In this document: positions 42,461 through 50,942 of the stretch, piece after piece
Numbering within the stretch: the first letter of the stretch is position 1
Layout: each line of letters begins with the position of its first letter
NCBI GenBank assembly: GCA_002428445.1
Contig: DIWJ01000026.1
Coordinates: forward strand, 73,311-137,310
Length of the DNA: 64,000 nucleotides
Origin: Syntrophaceae bacterium UBA6109
Lineage (GTDB): Bacteria; Desulfobacterota; Syntrophia; Syntrophales; UBA6109
Direction of reading: 5' to 3'
Translations under genes and position numbers: made by a program
Notes under the pieces: model-generated
Told to the model about the DNA's origin: nothing
Databases searched by the model: none
Seen by the model: only the letters and a program-made list of their open reading frames with translations

Positions 42461-43657
42461 TCAGTCCTCCGGCACCCGGGGAATTCCCGGCGGGGCATCG
42501 GAAGGTTTCACCACGCGGAGGAAGTTGAAAAACAGCGCAACGGTCATCCCCGCGATGCCCAGGTACAGGACCAGCAAGTTGGAGTAGGCGAGGACGGAGG
42601 TGGCCAGAAGTGGCCCCATGGCGTTTCCGGCGAAGCGCGCGGAATTCAGAAAACCGATCTCGCCTCCGCCGGCGCTGCGTGCGAAGACCGAAATGGTCAT
42701 CGGAAGAATCGCGGCGATGAAAAACACCTGGGCCATACGGACCAGCGTGAAGGTCCAGACACCGGGGACAACGTACAGAAGCGCCTGGCAGAAGGCCCCG
42801 CCGAGGCAGGCCAGGGCAATGGCTTTGCGCAGACCGGTGCGGGCCGCGAGCGCGCTGATGACAAAATTTCCGGCGATCGCCGCAACCGAATAGGCCATCA
42901 TGATGAAACCCGCCATATTGACGGCCTCTTTCCCGACCCAATCGAATTCCCGGAGCACCTGCGGAAGAATGCTGGGCAGAAACGTGAGATTGAAGACGGC
43001 GGCCATGCACAGCGCCCAACCCGAAAGGATGCCGCCGCGCTTCGTTCCCGCCGGCCGGTTCGTTTTCTTCTGGAGCGGCACGTCAGGGACATTCCGCCAG
43101 CAGAACCAGGTGACGACGGCGATGAGGCTGAAGGCGAAGACAAACGGCGCCCGGTAGCCGATCGTGGTGGCGAGATAGGCGCCCACCGGGGGACCGATGA
43201 GGTGGCCCGCGGTGATGGAATTCTGGAAAAGGCTCATGTCCCTGGGAAGGTTTTCCCGCGACGACAGATTCGAAATAAGGATCAATGCGATCGTCGATAC
43301 GCCGCCGAGACATCCCTGCAAGACGCGGAGCACCAGGAGCAGATACAGATTTTCCGTGAACCCCATGAGCAGATAGACGATACCGTGGCCGATGATGGCG
43401 CGCAGGAAGAGGAGTTTGGGGCTGAAGCGCGCCGTCAGGCCGCCCCAGAACGTGGAGGTCATCGCCGCGAATACCGCCGATGTCCCCATGATCGCGCCCG
43501 TCCACAGGATTGTCTCCTGCTGACCGTAGGGGCTGATCTTCAGGATATAGAAAGGCATGAAGGCCATGACAAAATTGAAGGCGAGCGCCATGCCGAATTC
43601 GGTGACGACGATAAAGAAAACGCTGCGGGAGGTGAATTTGGAGAGCGCGACGTTCAT
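42461..43657 (-). CDS. Major facilitator superfamily transporter
   Basis: 398 residues with about twelve membrane helices (VFFIVVTEFGMALAFNFVMAFMPFYIL, YLLLVLRVLQGCLGGVSTIALILISNL and onward) and the MFS loop GGLTARFSPKLLFLRAIIG between helices 2 and 3. The group is drug/sugar-efflux-like. It lies 40 bases behind the glycerate kinase gene on the same strand, so import of glycerate or a related acid for that kinase is conceivable. No good ribosome site is seen before the ATG at 43657, which is chosen because it begins the first helix; the frame remains open upstream inside the kinase gene. Confidence 0.85.
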   Translation of the reverse strand: MNVALSKFTSRSVFFIVVTEFGMALAFNFVMAFMPFYILKISPYGQQETILWTGAIMGTSAVFAAMTSTFWGGLTARFSPKLLFLRAIIGHGIVYLLMGFTENLYLLLVLRVLQGCLGGVSTIALILISNLSSRENLPRDMSLFQNSITAGHLIGPPVGAYLATTIGYRAPFVFAFSLIAVVTWFCWRNVPDVPLQKKTNRPAGTKRGGILSGWALCMAAVFNLTFLPSILPQVLREFDWVGKEAVNMAGFIMMAYSVAAIAGNFVISALAARTGLRKAIALACLGGAFCQALLYVVPGVWTFTLVRMAQVFFIAAILPMTISVFARSAGGGEIGFLNSARFAGNAMGPLLATSVLAYSNLLVLYLGIAGMTVALFFNFLRVVKPSDAPPGIPRVPED

Positions 43658-43697
43658 AGAAGCGGCGGGCCGTTGGGAGGAATGGGGAGGCGCATGT

Positions 43698-45029
43698 TCA
43701 CTGGACGACCAGGAGATGCACGTCGATGACATTCGTGCCGGTGGGGCCCGTGATGACCAGATCCCCCAGCGCCCTGAAGAACGGGTACGAATCGTTGTCG
43801 GCAAGAGATGCGGCCGCTTCAAGCCCCAGAGCCCTGCCGCGGGCGACGGTCGAGCCGTCCGCGACCGCCCCCGCTGCATCCGTCGGCCCGTCCGTCCCGT
43901 CCGTTCCTGCGGAGAGAAGCCCGGCGCCCTCGATCCCTTCGGCCGCGATCGCGAAGGCCAGCGCCAGTTCCGTGTTGCGCCCGCCCAGGCCGCTGCCGCG
44001 AACCGTGACGGTCGGTTCGCCTCCCGAGATGAGGCAGAGCTTCCGCCCTTCCCGGGCCGCCCGAACCTTCGCCTCCCTGGCAATCGCCGCCAGCTTCCGG
44101 CCGCAGTCGGAGGCCTCGCCCACGACGTCCCTGGCGATGATCTCCGCTGCGAAGCCCATTGCGGCGGCTCTTTCCCTGGCCGCATCGAGAGCCAGGCGGT
44201 TGCTGCCGATAATCGTATTGTCCACGCGGGCGAAGACCCGATCCCCCGGCTTGGGGGTCTCGGGAACAAGACCGGCGACGCCGCGCTTCAGGTAGTCCAG
44301 AATCGACGGCGGCGCTTCGGGAAGAAGACGGTATTTCTCCAGGATCGCCATCGCATCGGCATAGGTGGACCCGTCCGGCGACGTGACGCCGGAGGCGATG
44401 ATGTCCAGGGGGTCTCCGACGACATCGGAAAGGATCAGCGAGATCACGCGGGCCGGAAAGAGGATCTCGGCCAGACGGCCGCCCTTGACGCGCGAGATAT
44501 GCTTGCGGACCGTGTTGAGTTCCTCGATCGGCGCGCCGCAGCGCAGCAGGAGGTTCGTGAGTTTTTGCTTCTCGGCAAGGAGGATCCCCTCGCCGGGGGC
44601 GACGAAGATGGCCGATCCCCCGCCCGAGACCAGGCAGACGGCGAGCGTTCGCTCGTCGAGTGTCCCGCGAAGATCGATCACCTTCCGGGCGGCCCGGAAC
44701 CCGTTTTCATCCGGCAGGGGATGCCCGCCTTCGTAAACCTCGACCGTTCCCAGGTGGACGGCCGGATCGGCGTGGCCGTATTTCGTGACGACGATGCCCT
44801 GGTCGATCCGCACCCCCAGACGGTCGTGCAGAGCCCGGGCCATCGCAAAGGCCGCCTTGCCGAGCCCGACGACGACGAGACGGCGGAAGCCGCCGTCCCG
44901 GTATTCTTTCCGGATGGCTTCCGTGTATCTCTCTACGGCCCGATAGGGATCGGCGGCCGCCAGCGCCGCACGAAAAATGTCTTCCAAGGTGGTCTTCCCG
45001 GCTGTCATGGGCCTACCCCATTCCTTCAT
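43698..45029 (-). CDS. Glycerate kinase (GckA/TtuD, DUF4147-MOFRL)
   Basis: 443 residues. The DUF4147 half has VVVGLGKAAFAMARALHDRLG, EVYEGGHPLPDENG, LVSGGGSAIFVAP and TVRKHISRVKGGRLAE; the MOFRL half ends LLSAGTDGTDGPTDAAGAV and ITGPTGTNVIDVHLLV. The enzyme phosphorylates D-glycerate to 2-phosphoglycerate, feeding serine, glyoxylate or hydroxypyruvate carbon into glycolysis. AGGA five bases before the ATG at 45029 supports that start; a second ATG at 45008 is possible. The MFS gene follows on the same strand. Confidence 0.92.
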   Translation of the reverse strand: MKEWGRPMTAGKTTLEDIFRAALAAADPYRAVERYTEAIRKEYRDGGFRRLVVVGLGKAAFAMARALHDRLGVRIDQGIVVTKYGHADPAVHLGTVEVYEGGHPLPDENGFRAARKVIDLRGTLDERTLAVCLVSGGGSAIFVAPGEGILLAEKQKLTNLLLRCGAPIEELNTVRKHISRVKGGRLAEILFPARVISLILSDVVGDPLDIIASGVTSPDGSTYADAMAILEKYRLLPEAPPSILDYLKRGVAGLVPETPKPGDRVFARVDNTIIGSNRLALDAARERAAAMGFAAEIIARDVVGEASDCGRKLAAIAREAKVRAAREGRKLCLISGGEPTVTVRGSGLGGRNTELALAFAIAAEGIEGAGLLSAGTDGTDGPTDAAGAVADGSTVARGRALGLEAAASLADNDSYPFFRALGDLVITGPTGTNVIDVHLLVVQ

Positions 45030-45096
45030 CGGTTCCTGGAACACGATACGGGCCGGAGGCGCCGAAACCGCCGGCCGCCGCATTGCGGCGTCACCT

Positions 45097-45828
45097 TCAG
45101 AATTTCATCGTAAGGGGAATTTCCCTGCCGGTGTCCGTTTCCTTCAGACGAAGGCGAAGTTCCTTGCTCTTCCCGGCCTCGCCGGGGAAGAAGACAAAGC
45201 CGTGGGCGATTTCTCCCGCCTTCACCGCGCGCCGGTCGAGAGAGCGCTTGTTCAGGTCTTCCCGGATCTGGCGCTGCACATCACGGTCGGTCAGTCCTTC
45301 GGCGCCGCCGACCGTTGCGCCGGCCGCCGCCCCGATGGCGGCGCCCTTCATCGCGGCGTCGCCCACGTTGTGACCCGAGACGATGCCGATCGCCGCGCCG
45401 ATCAGCGCCCCGGCGGCGCCGCCAAGAAAACCTTTCTTCCCGGCCTCCGGGGCAACACGTCCATATTCCGTCTTCTTGGAAATGCGGTCATAGGCGATGC
45501 TCTGATCCAGAATCGGCCAGAGATTGCCGTTCACATCGATCAGCAGGGTCTTCTCCGGAATGATTTCCAGGGAATGCTTCCCCTGATTGTCGAAGATCAC
45601 CTGGACGGGCAGCACGCCCGCACCGCGGATATCAAAGCCGAACGCCTCGCTGGCGTCGCTCGTCTCGTGGTAAGAACGTGACGCGACGGAAACGCCGTCC
45701 ACCGTAACGACATTCGGATAGGCGGACGGCATCTTGAAAGGAAGGACCTTCCGCTCATAAGTCGAGCAGGAGACAATCAGCAAAAGGGCCGCCAGCCCGG
45801 CAAGACAGGTTATGCGAAATCGTGCCAT
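45097..45828 (-). CDS. Lipoprotein with glycine-zipper segment
   Basis: 243 residues. A lipoprotein signal (FRITCLAGLAALLLIVSCS, lipobox LIVSC) anchors it. The middle holds a glycine-zipper membrane segment (KGFLGGAAGALIGAAIGIVSGHNVGDAAMKGAAIGAAAGATVGGAEG, about residues 133-178) of the kind seen in outer-membrane stress lipoproteins. The flanking parts are beta-rich and unassigned. GGAGGAGG eight bases upstream supports the ATG at 45828 over a GTG nine bases earlier. The universal stress protein gene lies 36 bases upstream on the same strand, so the two may be co-transcribed. Confidence 0.75.
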   Translation of the reverse strand: MARFRITCLAGLAALLLIVSCSTYERKVLPFKMPSAYPNVVTVDGVSVASRSYHETSDASEAFGFDIRGAGVLPVQVIFDNQGKHSLEIIPEKTLLIDVNGNLWPILDQSIAYDRISKKTEYGRVAPEAGKKGFLGGAAGALIGAAIGIVSGHNVGDAAMKGAAIGAAAGATVGGAEGLTDRDVQRQIREDLNKRSLDRRAVKAGEIAHGFVFFPGEAGKSKELRLRLKETDTGREIPLTMKF

Positions 45829-45864
45829 GGGAAACACCTCCTCCGGCGGCTCTCGGACCGCCCT

Positions 45865-46311
45865 TTATCGCTTGATGACCAGCACCGGCACCCTGGCCTT
45901 CCGGATCACCTTTTCTGAAACGGAGCCGAGAAGCATTTCCTCGACGTTGCTTACACCGTGGGAACCCAGGACGATGGCGGACACGTCTTCTTCCTCCGCG
46001 ATGCTGACGATCTCCGTAAAAGGGATCCCCGTCTTGACCCGGGTCTTCACCTCGAGGCCGGATTTTTTCAGATCCGCTGCGATCGCATCCATGTCGCGGG
46101 CGATCTTTTCCTTGATCGGCCCGTCCGCATCATGCTGCACCTTGGAGCCGTACAGGGCCATGGCTCGGGCCACCGTATTGACTTCGCGAATGTCGATGAT
46201 GTGCACAACGATCACTTCGCGGGTTCCCGCTTCCTGAAGCTGTTTTACATAGGCGAGGGCCTTGCCGGCCAGGTCGGAGAAATCCGTCGGATAGAGAATC
46301 TTGCTGAACAT
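45865..46311 (-). CDS. Universal stress protein (UspA family)
   Basis: 148 residues, one Usp domain. It starts MFSKILYPTDFSDLAGKALAYV, and the ATP-binding signature is near the C-terminus: GSHGVSNVEEMLLGSVSEKVIRKARVPVLVI (G-2x-G-9x-G(S)). It probably binds ATP. Such proteins accumulate during starvation or respiratory stress. AAAGGAGG precedes the ATG. The lipoprotein gene follows. Confidence 0.92.
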   Translation of the reverse strand: MFSKILYPTDFSDLAGKALAYVKQLQEAGTREVIVVHIIDIREVNTVARAMALYGSKVQHDADGPIKEKIARDMDAIAADLKKSGLEVKTRVKTGIPFTEIVSIAEEEDVSAIVLGSHGVSNVEEMLLGSVSEKVIRKARVPVLVIKR

Positions 46312-46533
46312 GAAAGGCCTCCTTTCACAAAGCCAATGTCATCGCGGAGCAACTGTTCCTGTTTCCCCTGCAAAAAAGATATCGTCCCAACGTCCGTTCC
46401 GTCAAGAAGTTTGTCGCTGCATGTCGCTGCATCTCCCGGACTTCTTCTGCAGCATTCGCTCGCTGGAAGGACCGGAAAGAGACGTCGGCTTCAGCAAAAA
46501 CGTTTCTCGCTTTATGCGAAATAAAATTATTTC

Positions 46534-46563
46534 TTGACAAAATGCTGCGAGAGGGCCTATTGA
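46534..46563 (+). promoter_or_regulatory. Promoter of the catabolic cluster
   Basis: TTGACA (46534-46539) with a weak TATTGA at 46558-46563 (18-base spacer). The -35 is perfect but the -10 is poor. The palindrome at 46562-46581 abuts the -10, where a bound repressor would block RNA polymerase. Confidence 0.5.
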
Positions 46564-46581
46564 ATGACTCGTCAGTCATTC
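46562..46581 (+). promoter_or_regulatory. Palindromic operator, probably for the cluster's TetR regulator
   Basis: GAATGACT-cgtc-AGTCATTC, a perfect 8+8 inverted repeat with a 4-base centre, just downstream of the promoter and 71 bases before the DUF35 gene. Size and symmetry fit TetR-family operators, and the word (T)GAATGA..TCATTC(A) resembles sites of fatty-acid/acyl-CoA responsive TetR proteins. I see no second copy in the cluster. Confidence 0.65.
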
Positions 46582-46651
46582 CGAATTTCGATCTCTGATA
46601 TGCAGTGCGGATCTGCAAGAAGAGCCAAAAGAACAGGACAAGGAGGTTTCC

Positions 46652-47101
46652 ATGGAGATGGTCAGCGTGGAAGGGAAAATGATCCCGGCATTGTCGGATT
46701 TGTTTACCTGGGATGAAGGGCAGGTACGGCTCATCAGTGCACATTGCCGGTCCTGCGGCACGTATTTTTTCCCTGAGTTTCACCAGCAGCATCGGCCGGG
46801 ATGCTCCCGTCAGGGGATCGAGAAGGTGCTCCTGAACAAGAACGGGGTCCTCAAGAGTTATACTATTCAGTACTATATGCCTCCGCTTCCTTTTAAGGCC
46901 AGCGGAAACATTACGCCCTACATCATTGGCCTGGTGGAATTTCCGGAAGGGATTCAGATTGCCGGGATCGTCAGGGAATGCCCCTTTGAGGCGCTGAAAA
47001 TCGATTTGGACATGCAAGTGACCACGTTCGTTCTGTACAAGAATGATCAGGACCAAGAGGTTGTCACTTGGGCTTTTAGACCGACGAATCTGACACGATA
47101 A
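46652..47101 (+). CDS. DUF35 OB-fold/zinc-ribbon protein, partner of thiolase-like enzyme
   Basis: 149 residues. The rubredoxin-like zinc ribbon is in ISAHCRSCGTYFFPEFHQQHRPGC (CxxC and a later Cys), followed by an OB-fold (VLLNKNGVLKSYTIQYYMPPLP...PYIIGLVEFPEGIQIAGIVREC). DUF35 proteins act as obligate partners of thiolase-fold enzymes in hydroxymethylglutaryl-CoA synthesis, aromatic acid and steroid side-chain degradation, holding the acyl-CoA. The thiolase-like gene follows 40 bases later. It is the first gene behind the promoter/operator. AAGGAGG precedes the ATG at 46652. Confidence 0.88.
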   Translation: MEMVSVEGKMIPALSDLFTWDEGQVRLISAHCRSCGTYFFPEFHQQHRPGCSRQGIEKVLLNKNGVLKSYTIQYYMPPLPFKASGNITPYIIGLVEFPEGIQIAGIVRECPFEALKIDLDMQVTTFVLYKNDQDQEVVTWAFRPTNLTR

Positions 47102-47141
47102 ATCATACAGCGCTTCTTTGCATAAAAAAGGAGAAAAGAGC

Positions 47142-48323
47142 ATGAGAGAGGTCGCCATCATAGGAATCGGGTTGCATCCTTGGGGCAAATTTCCCCAGAA
47201 AACCTTTATCGATTTGGGAGTGGAAGCGGTTTCGAAGGCATTGCAGGATGCCCAGATTCAGTGGAAGGAGATTGAAACCATTTGCTCCGGCATCTATATT
47301 TGGGGGGGAAATGCGGGACATCTTTCCGGGCAGTACCTGGCCAGCGTTTTTGGAGAGACGGGGATTCCCATCGTGAATGTTTACAATGCGTGCGCCACGG
47401 GCGCATCGGCGATGCGGATGGCTACGATGAGCATTGCCTCCGGGCAGGTGGACGTTGCACTGGCGGTGGGGCTGGATGTATCGCCGGAAGGTTTTTTGGG
47501 GGCGAAATCGGATAACCCGAAGCAGGACCGCGACGTTTTGCGTTGGCGGATGGTGGGGATGCCCAACCCGGTTTACTGGGCGCTCGAATGCCGGAAACGC
47601 ATGGAAAAATACGGAACGACGGCGGAGGATCTGGCGAGGGTAAAGGTCCTGCTCAGCAAATATGGCGCTGAGAATCCGAATTCACGCTATAAGAAAATCT
47701 ATACCATGGAGGAAGTCCTTTCCTCAAAGATGGTATCCGATCCGTTGCGTCTCTACGAAATCTGTGCGACCAGCGACGGTGCTGCGGCGGTGATTCTCTG
47801 CGCCGCAAGCAAGGCCCGTCAATATACTTCCAATCCGATCACGGTTGCCGCTTCAACGCTTGGCAGCGCTCTGTATGGAGATCCGACGCTTCGGATTTCG
47901 GCCATTTCCGCGCCAGCAAAAGCGGAGGCCCCTCTGTTGAGCGAGAGTTATTCGGCCTCGCAGCAGGCCTATAAGCAGGCCGGGATCGGGCCGGAAGATA
48001 TCGATGTTCTGGAACTTCCCGACAATAGCTCGTGGCATTACCTGCAGTACCTGGAAACTTGCGGGTTCTGCAAGGAAGGCGAAGCGGAGGTCATGCTCAA
48101 GGAAGGCCGGACTCAAATCGGCGGACGCCTTCCCGTTTGCCCCAGCGGCGGCTTTGCCTCCTTCGGGGAAGCTATCGGCGCCCAGGCGACCTGGCAAGTG
48201 GCCGAGGTGGTCATGCAGCTCAGAGGACAGTGTGGAAGCCGGCAGGTAGCCGACGCAAAAGTCGGGATGGCCCAAACGTACGGCTTGATGGGAAACAGCG
48301 GCACGACGATCTTGAAGCGCTGA
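47142..48323 (+). CDS. Thiolase-fold enzyme, atypical (SCP-x/Ltp2-like)
   Basis: 393 residues. The N-terminal half follows thiolases, with the nucleophile-type Cys in VNVYNACATGASAMRMA (about residue 88). The C-terminal half departs from true thiolases: the expected 'HDAF' segment reads ELPDNSSWHYLQYLE, and the usual GGxxxxGHPxGA loop reads PSGGFASFGEAIGAQA, so the catalytic His of GHP is missing. This resembles lipid-transfer-protein-like thiolase homologues (such as Ltp2) that act as retro-aldolases together with a DUF35 partner. The reaction could thus be thiolysis or retro-aldol cleavage of a 3-hydroxy-/3-oxoacyl-CoA. AAGGAGAAAAG precedes the ATG at 47142. Confidence 0.82.
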   Translation: MREVAIIGIGLHPWGKFPQKTFIDLGVEAVSKALQDAQIQWKEIETICSGIYIWGGNAGHLSGQYLASVFGETGIPIVNVYNACATGASAMRMATMSIASGQVDVALAVGLDVSPEGFLGAKSDNPKQDRDVLRWRMVGMPNPVYWALECRKRMEKYGTTAEDLARVKVLLSKYGAENPNSRYKKIYTMEEVLSSKMVSDPLRLYEICATSDGAAAVILCAASKARQYTSNPITVAASTLGSALYGDPTLRISAISAPAKAEAPLLSESYSASQQAYKQAGIGPEDIDVLELPDNSSWHYLQYLETCGFCKEGEAEVMLKEGRTQIGGRLPVCPSGGFASFGEAIGAQATWQVAEVVMQLRGQCGSRQVADAKVGMAQTYGLMGNSGTTILKR

Positions 48324-48428
48324 CATCGTTGAAAAAGAGAATTTGCCAACGTCATCGGACAATACGGGATGCTCTTCGATCCCGGAAACTGTTGAGCAGA
48401 GATCAAGCATCAGAAGAGGTTTCCTTTT

Positions 48429-50069
48429 ATGGCCGAAATACCACAGGAATGTCTCCCTCCCCAGGAACATCTTCCGGAAAAGATATTCCCATTGCCGGAA
48501 GTACGCCTGCCGCGAAAAATCAATCCAGGCGTTTTTTTCCTGGACCGTCATGTGTGCAACGGTAGGGGATCCAAGACAGCGATTTTCTATAAGGACCAGC
48601 GGATGATCACATTTGCCGCATTGCAGAAGGAAGTCAACAGACTGGCCAACGCCTTGCGGCGCCTTGGCCTGGAGAAGAACGACCGGATGATGCTGCGGAT
48701 GCCGAACAGACCGGAATTCATTGTGGCCAGTCTCGCCTGTTGGAAACTTGGGGCAATTCCGGTGCTCGTCAATCACCTGCTGCGCTCCGACGAAATCGTC
48801 TTTCGGGCCAACGATTCGGAAGCCAAGGCCATGCTGGTAAGCTCGGATGTGCTGTCCGAGGTTGTGAAAGCCAAAGATCGTTTCCACTGTACGGAGCATA
48901 TCGTCGTTTGCGGACAGAAGGAAAAGGGATTCCCGTTTTACGAAGATCTCATCAGGAATGAGCCCGAAACGTTTGAGGCGGTGGAATGCGATCGCGATGA
49001 CTGGCTGCGGATCATCTACAGCTCGGGAACCACGGGGAATCCCAAGGGGATCGTCACGTCCATCGGCGACGCCATCGCCGCCGCTGCCGTCGCCAGTAGA
49101 TATTTGTTCGAGATGACTCCGGAGGACGTGATCGGCGGTCATCCCGCATTCACATTCGCGTTCGGTTTCTATTTTATCCTCCTTTTTGGATACAACGGAT
49201 GCAGTCTCTCGATTACGGAGCGTTTCGATGCCGAAAGCATGCTGCAGACAATCCAGGACCACCGCATCACGGTCCTGCGTTGCGTACCGACGGTTTACCG
49301 CATGATGCTGGCCGTGGAGGATGCCGAAAAGAGATATGATTTGAGTTCTCTGCGTCTTTGCCAGGGTGCCGGGGAATGGATGCCCGGAAAAGTCGTCAAA
49401 GCCTGGCGGAAACGTTTTGGCGTCGATCTGTTGGATTCCGTCGGTTCCGGTGATTTGAATTCTTTTCTTTCCACCCGCAAGGGAACGCCCGAGGATAAAT
49501 TGGATTCTTCGGGGTTTCTCCTGCCGGGAGTTGAGGGAAAGATCGTGGATGCTCAATTCCGGGAAGTCCCCCGCGGCAGTACAGGCGAGCTTCTGATTCG
49601 GGCCCCTTGGGGACAGTATTACTGGAGGCGACCCGACAAGCAAAAGGAAGGAATCCACGAAGGGTGGAATCGGACGGGCCTTATCTATCAGGAGGATGAA
49701 GACGGATACTTGTGGTTCAAGGGGCGCAATGATGAAGTGATCGTGAGCTCTGGAAATAAGATACCGGGTGGAGAGGTGGAGGCAGCTCTTCTCACTCACG
49801 AAGCCGTCCTGGAAACTGCTGTAGTCCCTTCACCGGATGCCATCCGCGGGAGTATTGTCAAGGCGTTCGTTGTTCTGAAACCGGGATACCAGCCCTCAGC
49901 GAAACTAGTGGAAGCGCTGAAAAAGCACGTGAAGGAGAAAATCGAGAGTTATAAAGCTCCGCGAGTGATTGAATTTGTTTCCCGTGAGTCCTTGCCGCGA
50001 ACCGTCACTGGAAAGATCCAACGTTTCATCCTGCGCGACGACGAGAAGAGAGGCACATCGGTCCGGTGA
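48429..50069 (+). CDS. Acyl-CoA synthetase (AMP-forming), aromatic-acid-like
   Basis: 546 residues, a complete ANL-family ligase. The P-loop-like motif is IIYSSGTTGNPKGI (about residue 198), the core has GSGDLNSF and GRTGL-type WNRTGLIYQED, the hinge/second-domain signature VSSGNKIPGGEVEAAL, and the adenylation lysine lies in PRTVTGKIQRF near the C-terminus. It converts a carboxylic acid, ATP and CoA to the acyl-CoA, AMP and pyrophosphate. The sequence style is closest to benzoate/2-aminobenzoate-type ligases, but the substrate cannot be read from sequence. It likely activates the acid imported by the TRAP or MFS carriers of the cluster. Confidence 0.9.
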   Translation: MAEIPQECLPPQEHLPEKIFPLPEVRLPRKINPGVFFLDRHVCNGRGSKTAIFYKDQRMITFAALQKEVNRLANALRRLGLEKNDRMMLRMPNRPEFIVASLACWKLGAIPVLVNHLLRSDEIVFRANDSEAKAMLVSSDVLSEVVKAKDRFHCTEHIVVCGQKEKGFPFYEDLIRNEPETFEAVECDRDDWLRIIYSSGTTGNPKGIVTSIGDAIAAAAVASRYLFEMTPEDVIGGHPAFTFAFGFYFILLFGYNGCSLSITERFDAESMLQTIQDHRITVLRCVPTVYRMMLAVEDAEKRYDLSSLRLCQGAGEWMPGKVVKAWRKRFGVDLLDSVGSGDLNSFLSTRKGTPEDKLDSSGFLLPGVEGKIVDAQFREVPRGSTGELLIRAPWGQYYWRRPDKQKEGIHEGWNRTGLIYQEDEDGYLWFKGRNDEVIVSSGNKIPGGEVEAALLTHEAVLETAVVPSPDAIRGSIVKAFVVLKPGYQPSAKLVEALKKHVKEKIESYKAPRVIEFVSRESLPRTVTGKIQRFILRDDEKRGTSVR

Positions 50070-50123
50070 CGGTCTCCCTGTCGATATGCAGGTCTCTGCT
50101 TTTGGAAAAAACGGAGCGAGGTC

Positions 50124-50828
50124 ATGTACAAAAAGAAGAAAGAGGGGACAAGGGGCACTTACAGGAAGACTCGATACATTCCCGAGGAACAGCGCCGGAA
50201 AGACATCCTTGAAGCGGCGCGGCAGGTATTTGGAGAAAAGGGTTTTCGTCGGGCCACGATTGAAGAGATCGCCATACAGGCGGGCGTTGCGCACGGGACG
50301 GTCTACCGCTATTATCCCAGCAAATCCGCTCTCGCCACGGAAATCATCGGCAGTCGCGGCGCGAGCGGATTTCTTGAGTCCGTGAAAGAGAATTCCCTGC
50401 TGGATACCGACCCCACTGAGTTCCTGAAGAACGTCGCCAAGAAATATTATGGGAACATGGGTGAGCGCGTTCCCCTGATGCGTTTCCGTATTGCCGAAGC
50501 CGTCTCCGATGCCGATTTGGGACGGAATTATTACCGCTCCCTCCTCCACCGCTTGTGCACGGATTTGGATCACATCGTCCGGGAATACCAAGGAAGGGGC
50601 GATTTCAAGGCGGGAGATCCTTTCATCTTCGGACATGCCTTTTACGGGATCCTGTTCGGCTTCTTATACTGTCAGGAACTGATGCGGGGAAAGGAATTTA
50701 CCGGTCTGGATCTGCAAAAAATCATCCCCCACATCGTGGATATCTTTCTCCACGGCGTCTCTGCATCGCCCGCAAAGCCGCCGGAAAAGATTCGCTGTTT
50801 AACACGGAGCAAGCAAGACAAGTCATGA
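50124..50828 (+). CDS. TetR-family transcriptional regulator
   Basis: 234 residues. A basic N-terminal arm (YKKKKEGTRGTYRKTRYIPEEQRR) precedes the TetR helix-turn-helix: KDILEAARQVFGEKGFRRATIEEIAIQAGVAHGTVYRYYPSKSALATEII (residues ~29-78). The C-terminal domain would bind the inducer, presumably the pathway's CoA ester. Located inside the catabolic cluster, it is the natural candidate to bind the palindrome at 46562. The start at 50124 has GCGAGG before it. Confidence 0.92.
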   Translation: MYKKKKEGTRGTYRKTRYIPEEQRRKDILEAARQVFGEKGFRRATIEEIAIQAGVAHGTVYRYYPSKSALATEIIGSRGASGFLESVKENSLLDTDPTEFLKNVAKKYYGNMGERVPLMRFRIAEAVSDADLGRNYYRSLLHRLCTDLDHIVREYQGRGDFKAGDPFIFGHAFYGILFGFLYCQELMRGKEFTGLDLQKIIPHIVDIFLHGVSASPAKPPEKIRCLTRSKQDKS

Positions 50829-50942
50829 ACGCCTGCGGACAACGACGCATCGTCATGCTGCCCAAATGTAAGCTGTAAATAGATGGACATATCGATCCCT
50901 AACGGATCGCCACAGCACGCATATCAGAAGAAAGGTGGTTTT

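Noticed and set aside
39234..43019. 1261-codon open frame on the minus strand
   Set aside because: It runs antisense through the MBL hydrolase, EF-hand protein and two terminator/repeat elements; composition is low-complexity, while the plus-strand products have clear motifs.
47853..49799. 648-codon minus-strand frame
   Set aside because: Antisense to the thiolase-like and CoA-ligase genes, both of which have intact catalytic motifs.
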